Source: Candidatus Hydrogenedentota bacterium (GTDB taxonomy: Bacteria; Hydrogenedentota; Hydrogenedentia; Hydrogenedentales; SLHB01). Taken from it: 64,000 nt of DNA. The stretch is from positions 1 through 64,000 of the forward strand of contig DAOLNV010000004.1 of the NCBI GenBank assembly GCA_035416745.1, read 5' to 3'. Below, one piece after another: positions 60,011-64,000 of this stretch (position 1 is the stretch's first letter; the number at the start of each line of letters is the position of its first letter). Below the pieces are notes generated by a model that saw only the letters and a program-made list of their open reading frames with translations, was not told the origin of the DNA and did not search any database. The translations under genes and the position numbers were made by a program.

Positions 60011-62023
60011 ATGAGTTTACGGCTTGTTTGTCTAGCTTCTATTGTGCTGTCTTGGGCGTTCGCGTTCGCGGAGGAACCCGCGAATCTCGCGGCCAATCCC
60101 GGGTTCGAAACGGCGGCGGACGGCGGTTTTCCCGCTCAGTGGAGCGGGAACACCGATGTGTACAGCAGAGACACCGCCGTCACGCGTTCCGGCGAAGCGT
60201 CGTTGAAGTTCCAGAACGCGGATCCGAACCGGTACGTACTGTGCAGCCAGGCCCTCCAGCTCGAGGCCGGGTTGCGCTACGAGTTCTCGGCGTGGGTCAA
60301 GACCGAGAACATCGAAGGGAACGACAGCGGCGCGACGTTGTGCATCGAATACTGGGATAAGGACGGCAAGTATCTCGGCGGCGAATACCCCTCGGGCGTC
60401 AAAGGGACGAGCGATTGGACCCTGGTGCACGGCATTACCCAGCGCATTCCGGAGGCGGCGGCCGGCCCGTGTCCGCTCGCGTGCTATGTGCGCCAAGGCA
60501 TGACCGGAACCGCCTGGTGGGACGACCTGACGGTCAGCCGGTTTATCGAAGACCCGCTCTCGGCGGTGTTGAAGGCGCCGAATTACCGCAATGAAATCAC
60601 CCGGAGGGGGCCAAGAGACGTGGTGCTCTTCGTGGAACTGAACCTTCGCGACTATGCGCTGAAACTCGAGGACGTGTCGCTGCGGTGCGCCGTATATCCG
60701 GAGAACGGCGCCGAACCCGCGTTTACCGAACAGCTCGACGCCATTGACGCTGCCTCGTTCGAAATCGCCCTGCGCTCGCGGAAATTCGAGAAGGGCAACA
60801 ACCGGCTTGAAATCGCCTTGCTCGAGAAAAGCAGCGGCAAGACCTTCGCCACGGAGACCATCAACGTCAGGCGTGCCGGCGAACGGGTCACAAGAAAAGT
60901 GGATATTGACAATCACAACCGGCTCATTGTCGAAGGGAAACCTTTCTTCCCGCTGGGCATGTATTGGTCGGGCATTGACCAGGAACAGCTCGACCTCTAC
61001 GCCGACAGTGCCTTCAACTGCCTCATGCCCTACGGCATGCCGTCGAAGGAAGAGATGGACATGGCGGAAGCTAAGGGTCTCAAGGTGCTCTATTCGGTCA
61101 AGGACATCTATCACGGCACGGGGTATTGTCCCGATATCATCAAGAGCCGTGACGACGAAGAGCCGTTCATCCGCGAAAGAGTCGAGGCGTTCAAGGAGCA
61201 TCCCGCCCTGCTTGCGTGGTACATCAACGACGAACTGCCGCTGAGCATGCTCGACCGCCTCTCGGAGCGCCGCGGCCTGATGGAGCGCCTCGATCCGGAT
61301 CATCCGACATGGGTGGTGTTGTATCAGGTGGACGATGTGCGGCAATACCTGCCCACATTCCACGCCATCGGTACCGACCCCTACCCCATCCCTAAACGGC
61401 CCGTGGCGCTCGCGGGCGAGTTCACGCGCAAAACCGTGGACGCCGTGTGCGGCGCCCGGCCCGTGTGGATGGTGCCGCAGGTGTTCAATTGGGCAAATTA
61501 CCACGATACCCCCGAGGAGAAAGCGGAGCACCGCGCACCGACACTCGAAGAGATGCGGTCCATGGCATGGCAGTGCATCGCCGAAGGCGCGAATGGACTC
61601 GTCTTCTACAGTTGGTTCGACCTGCGAAGAGATCCGGCCACGCCATTTGAAGAACAGTGGGCGAAGGTCAAGCAGGTGGCGGCGGGGATCGCCGCCATGA
61701 CGCCCGCGCTTCTCTCGACTGAAGAACCCCCCGTCATTGAGGTTGACGAAGAGGATTGGCTCAACTGGACCGTCAAGCAATACGAGGGCTCCGTGTATCT
61801 TATCGCGGTCAACAACGAGCCCGAGAAGCACGTTGCAACGTTCCGCCTGCCGAAAAAGACGAAGAAAGCCATCGAGCTTGCGACAGGCGAGAAATGGCCC
61901 ATGCCCGACCGCCGGCAACTCGAGCTGCAGTTCGAACCGCTCGAGGTGCATATCGTCGCGTTGTACGGCATGGGGCGCGCGTGGAGCGTCGGCGTGTCCC
62001 TGAACCTCACCGTTGGATTGTAA
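60011..62023 (+). CDS. Secreted GH2/GH42-like glycoside-hydrolase-like protein with carbohydrate-binding domain
   Basis: This 670-residue protein has a signal peptide (LASIVLSWAFAFA). An N-terminal beta-sandwich (residues about 20-180: NLAANPGFETAADGGFPAQWSG, YEFSAWVKTEN) is CBM-like. A central beta domain precedes a TIM-barrel part (about 300-580: LIVEGKPFFPLGMYWSGIDQE, LLAWYINDELPLSM, FHAIGTDPYP, EGANGLVFYSWFDL). YINDE could hold the acid/base Glu, as in clan-A enzymes. The family cannot be named by eye. AAGGGG lies 7 nt before the ATG. Confidence 0.8.
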   Translation: MSLRLVCLASIVLSWAFAFAEEPANLAANPGFETAADGGFPAQWSGNTDVYSRDTAVTRSGEASLKFQNADPNRYVLCSQALQLEAGLRYEFSAWVKTENIEGNDSGATLCIEYWDKDGKYLGGEYPSGVKGTSDWTLVHGITQRIPEAAAGPCPLACYVRQGMTGTAWWDDLTVSRFIEDPLSAVLKAPNYRNEITRRGPRDVVLFVELNLRDYALKLEDVSLRCAVYPENGAEPAFTEQLDAIDAASFEIALRSRKFEKGNNRLEIALLEKSSGKTFATETINVRRAGERVTRKVDIDNHNRLIVEGKPFFPLGMYWSGIDQEQLDLYADSAFNCLMPYGMPSKEEMDMAEAKGLKVLYSVKDIYHGTGYCPDIIKSRDDEEPFIRERVEAFKEHPALLAWYINDELPLSMLDRLSERRGLMERLDPDHPTWVVLYQVDDVRQYLPTFHAIGTDPYPIPKRPVALAGEFTRKTVDAVCGARPVWMVPQVFNWANYHDTPEEKAEHRAPTLEEMRSMAWQCIAEGANGLVFYSWFDLRRDPATPFEEQWAKVKQVAAGIAAMTPALLSTEEPPVIEVDEEDWLNWTVKQYEGSVYLIAVNNEPEKHVATFRLPKKTKKAIELATGEKWPMPDRRQLELQFEPLEVHIVALYGMGRAWSVGVSLNLTVGL

Positions 62024-62242
62024 GAATCAGACCGCGGGAACTGTTCGCCGTGGCGTGGTTTCCCGACCACGCCGCTCATACGACCGAAGGTCTCCTGCTG
62101 CCATGCCGCCCGGGAAAGACCCGTCTTGCCCGTGGCATCGCTCGCTTGGGCCAGTCTCGAACGCGCTGTGGCCTGGCTGCCGTTTCCCTGCTACAATCGC
62201 TTCCGATGACGGACATTGCATTACCGGACGAAAGGGCATGTC

Positions 62243-63610
62243 ATGAGACCCACCAGCCGCCGTGATTTCCTCAAATATTCGACACGGACCATCGCCGCGC
62301 TGTCATCGGCCGCGACTTTTTCCCATACGGCGCGCGGGGAGCATGCCAAACGCGACACGGCCAATGACAAGATTGTGTTTGGCGTTATCGGACTAGGCGG
62401 CCGCGGCCGTGATTTATCCGCGGGCTTTGCCCGCCTTGACGATGCCGAAGTGGCGTATCTGTGCGATGTGGACCTCGGCCGCGTGGGCGATTTCCCCGAT
62501 ACGATTGCCCGTGAACAAGGGGGGCGGACGCCAAAGGTCGTGCAGGACATGCGGCGCATCTACGACGACCCGGACGTCGACGCGGTGGTGATCGCCACGT
62601 GCGACCATTGGCATGCCCTCGCGGCGGTCTGGGCCTGCCAGGCGGGCAAGGACGTGTACGTCGAGAAACCGCCGTCACACAATATCTGGGAAGGACGCAA
62701 GATGGTCGAGGCGGCGCGGAAATACAATCGCGTGGTGCAGGCAGGCACCCAGAATCGCAGCGCGCCGTACATTCATGAGGCGGCGGAATATATTCGCAGC
62801 GGCAGACTGGGCGAGGCGCCCCTGGTAAAGGTGTACAACCTGAAACCCGGCGGGCAATTCCGCGTGCCGGAGGACAGTCCTCAACCCGAAGGGCTCGACT
62901 ACGACATGTACCTCGGACCGGCGCCCAGCCGCCCGTTCAACGAAGCCCATTTTCATAGCGGGTGGAAGAAATTCTGGGCCTATTCGGGCGGGGACCTGGC
63001 TGACGACGGGATTCATCAACTGGATATTGCGCGGCTGTTGGTGGGCGATCCTGCGTACCCCAAGGCAGTCAATTGCAGCGGCGGGAAACTGGCTTTTAAC
63101 GACGAGCGCGAGGTGCCCGACACGCAGGTGCTCTCGTTCGAGTACGAAAATGCCGTCGTCACGTTCGAATTGACCCAATATACGCCTTACATGCAAAAGA
63201 CGCCGGATAGGATTCGCATGTCCGACGAGTTTCCCGCATGGCGGTTGAACGCCACCCGGATCGAGGTCTATGGCAGCCGCGGCCTCATGTATGTCGGGCG
63301 GCACGGCGGCGGGTGGCAGGTTGTTACGTCGGATGAACGCGTCAAAGAGCAAGCCCCCGGCCGCATGGAGAACGAGCGCCATCGCCGGAACTTCCTCGAA
63401 TGCGTGCGCAGCCGCGAGAAGCCCAACGCCGATATCGAGATCGGGCACCTCAGCGCGGTGATGGTCCATTTGGGCAATATCGGCGTGCGGCTAGGCGGGC
63501 GCCGGCTCGTCATCGACCCGCAATCGGAGCGCATCGTGGGCGATGCCGAGGCGGACGCGCTGGTCAAGCGCGTGTACCGCGACCCCTACGTGGTGCCGGA
63601 GACGGTATAG
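62243..63610 (+). CDS. Gfo/Idh/MocA family oxidoreductase with Tat-type leader
   Basis: This 455-residue protein has an RR leader (RPTSRRDFLKYSTRTIAALS), a Rossmann motif (FGVIGLGGRGRDLSAGF), the CDV.LGR acidic site, the EKP motif in VYVEKPPSHN, and DDGIHQLDIARLLV with the conserved His. Like the enzyme at 22452 it probably oxidises sugars in the periplasm using a bound NAD(P) cofactor. AAGGG lies 7 nt before the ATG at 62243. It is convergent with the gene at the right edge of the window, with 9 nt between stop codons. Confidence 0.92.
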   Translation: MRPTSRRDFLKYSTRTIAALSSAATFSHTARGEHAKRDTANDKIVFGVIGLGGRGRDLSAGFARLDDAEVAYLCDVDLGRVGDFPDTIAREQGGRTPKVVQDMRRIYDDPDVDAVVIATCDHWHALAAVWACQAGKDVYVEKPPSHNIWEGRKMVEAARKYNRVVQAGTQNRSAPYIHEAAEYIRSGRLGEAPLVKVYNLKPGGQFRVPEDSPQPEGLDYDMYLGPAPSRPFNEAHFHSGWKKFWAYSGGDLADDGIHQLDIARLLVGDPAYPKAVNCSGGKLAFNDEREVPDTQVLSFEYENAVVTFELTQYTPYMQKTPDRIRMSDEFPAWRLNATRIEVYGSRGLMYVGRHGGGWQVVTSDERVKEQAPGRMENERHRRNFLECVRSREKPNADIEIGHLSAVMVHLGNIGVRLGGRRLVIDPQSERIVGDAEADALVKRVYRDPYVVPETV

Positions 63611-63619
63611 GCGCGCCGG

Positions 63620-64000
63620 TCAGGCATTCCCGGGCGCCAGCGGCTGGGACTCGGGGAGACCCGCGGCGGCCAGACGAAAGGCCAGGCGTAGAAGACGGTT
63701 GCTCCCGCCCAGAAAGTCCGCAAGGCAGATGGTTGCGCGAACGCTTCGGCGGGATATCTTGACTTCGGCCCCCGACGTGAAATCACGCTGGCGGTTGATT
63801 TTCCGCAGGGTGAGCACGGCCATGCCAATCGCCCACAAGCAGAAATTGCGGATCCCGCGCTCGGACTTGGGAATCAGCAGCGTGTAATCGAGGGCGTTCT
63901 CGAGGTGGCGGCGCGCCACCGCGATGAGCTGGCCCAGCGCCGCATGGAATGCGGGGTCGCCCGCGGCGCTCTCGAGATTGCGCAGATCGAAGCCGGCGCG
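63620..64000 (-). CDS. Squalene/phytoene synthase family protein (C-terminal part, truncated by window edge)
   Basis: Only the C-terminal part (about 126 codons) lies in the window; the start is beyond 64000. The frame gives ALGQLIAVARRHLENALDY, TLLIPKSERGIRNFCLWAIGM, TLRKINRQRDF and KISRRSVRATICLADFL, which match the C-terminus of squalene-synthase-like prenyl transferases of the trans-isoprenyl type. It could supply hopanoid or carotenoid precursors. No other isoprenoid gene is visible. Confidence 0.85.
   Translation of the reverse strand, partial: RAGFDLRNLESAAGDPAFHAALGQLIAVARRHLENALDYTLLIPKSERGIRNFCLWAIGMAVLTLRKINRQRDFTSGAEVKISRRSVRATICLADFLGGSNRLLRLAFRLAAAGLPESQPLAPGNA

Noticed and set aside
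60032..61951. 639-codon open frame on the minus strand
   Set aside because: Antisense shadow of the glycosidase-like gene; composition dominated by His/Arg/Val/Phe from reverse-complement codons.
1..64000. tRNA, rRNA, CRISPR or insertion sequence
   Set aside because: I scanned for T-loop-like GTTCGA, repeated spacers, transposase motifs and terminal inverted repeats and found none that hold up. A short GCTAATAC match in leader 6 is chance likeness to 16S rRNA.

Overview
The window is about 64 kb of roughly 60% GC bacterial chromosome from a Gram-negative, flagellated, free-living polysaccharide degrader. The gene mix points to the PVC/Hydrogenedentota-like group: sulfatases with Tat-like leaders, Gfo/Idh/MocA oxidoreductases with RR leaders, DUF1080, DUF4838, AGE epimerases, xylose-isomerase-like TIM barrels, and many prepilin-like proteins with a C-terminal H...DG motif. 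The taxonomic call is inference. I see no rRNA, tRNA, CRISPR array, IS element or phage gene.

Layout. 0-4 kb (minus strand): the end of a flagellar cluster (fliS, fliD) and a pilC/gspF platform gene. 4-8.5 kb (minus): a GH43-like secreted protein and an iduronate-2-sulfatase-like sulfatase, then a methyltransferase/TIGR01777 epimerase pair. 8.8-13.9 kb (plus): a MarR regulator, a giant LplT-PlsC-acyl-ACP synthetase fusion and an alpha/beta hydrolase, which form a phospholipid-repair unit. 14-24 kb: sugar metabolism, with DUF1080, two sugar isomerases, an AGE epimerase, a LamG glycosidase-like protein and a Gfo/Idh/MocA enzyme. 24-26 kb (minus): two prepilin-like genes. 27-35 kb: a DCC-family protein, a hotdog thioesterase, a CehA/McbA-type PHP protein, a complete Feo iron-uptake operon led by a DtxR repressor with its own operator, a DUF481 outer-membrane protein and a metallophosphoesterase. 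36-42.4 kb (plus): five tandem prepilin-like genes, each a separate promoter-leader-gene-terminator unit. 42.5-63.6 kb: VanZ, arylsulfatase, sialidase-like protein, a damaged small DUF4258 locus, a YncE/phosphoesterase, DUF4838, a porin-like outer-membrane protein, a two-gene tripartite tricarboxylate transporter (TctC-TctB fusion plus TctA), a tandem hydrolase, a glycosidase-like protein and a second Gfo/Idh/MocA enzyme. At the right edge is the C-terminal part of a squalene/phytoene synthase on the minus strand.

How the parts fit. The sulfatases, glycosidase-like proteins, sialidase-like propeller, epimerases and oxidoreductases look like periplasmic or exported machinery for sulfated or acidic glycans. 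The porin-like protein and the Tct transporter could bring in acidic products. The pseudopilin-like proteins with the PilC platform could form a surface or secretion apparatus.

The most unusual structure is the five-gene prepilin array. Each gene has a sigma70-like promoter with a 17-bp spacer. Its start codon lies 187-198 nt after the -10 box. An internal GGAGG element sits 97-98 nt before the start codon (107 nt in one copy). Three of the promoters carry a GACG-RAA-CGTC dyad just upstream of the -35. This suggests one shared regulator and one shared structured RNA leader for the whole set.
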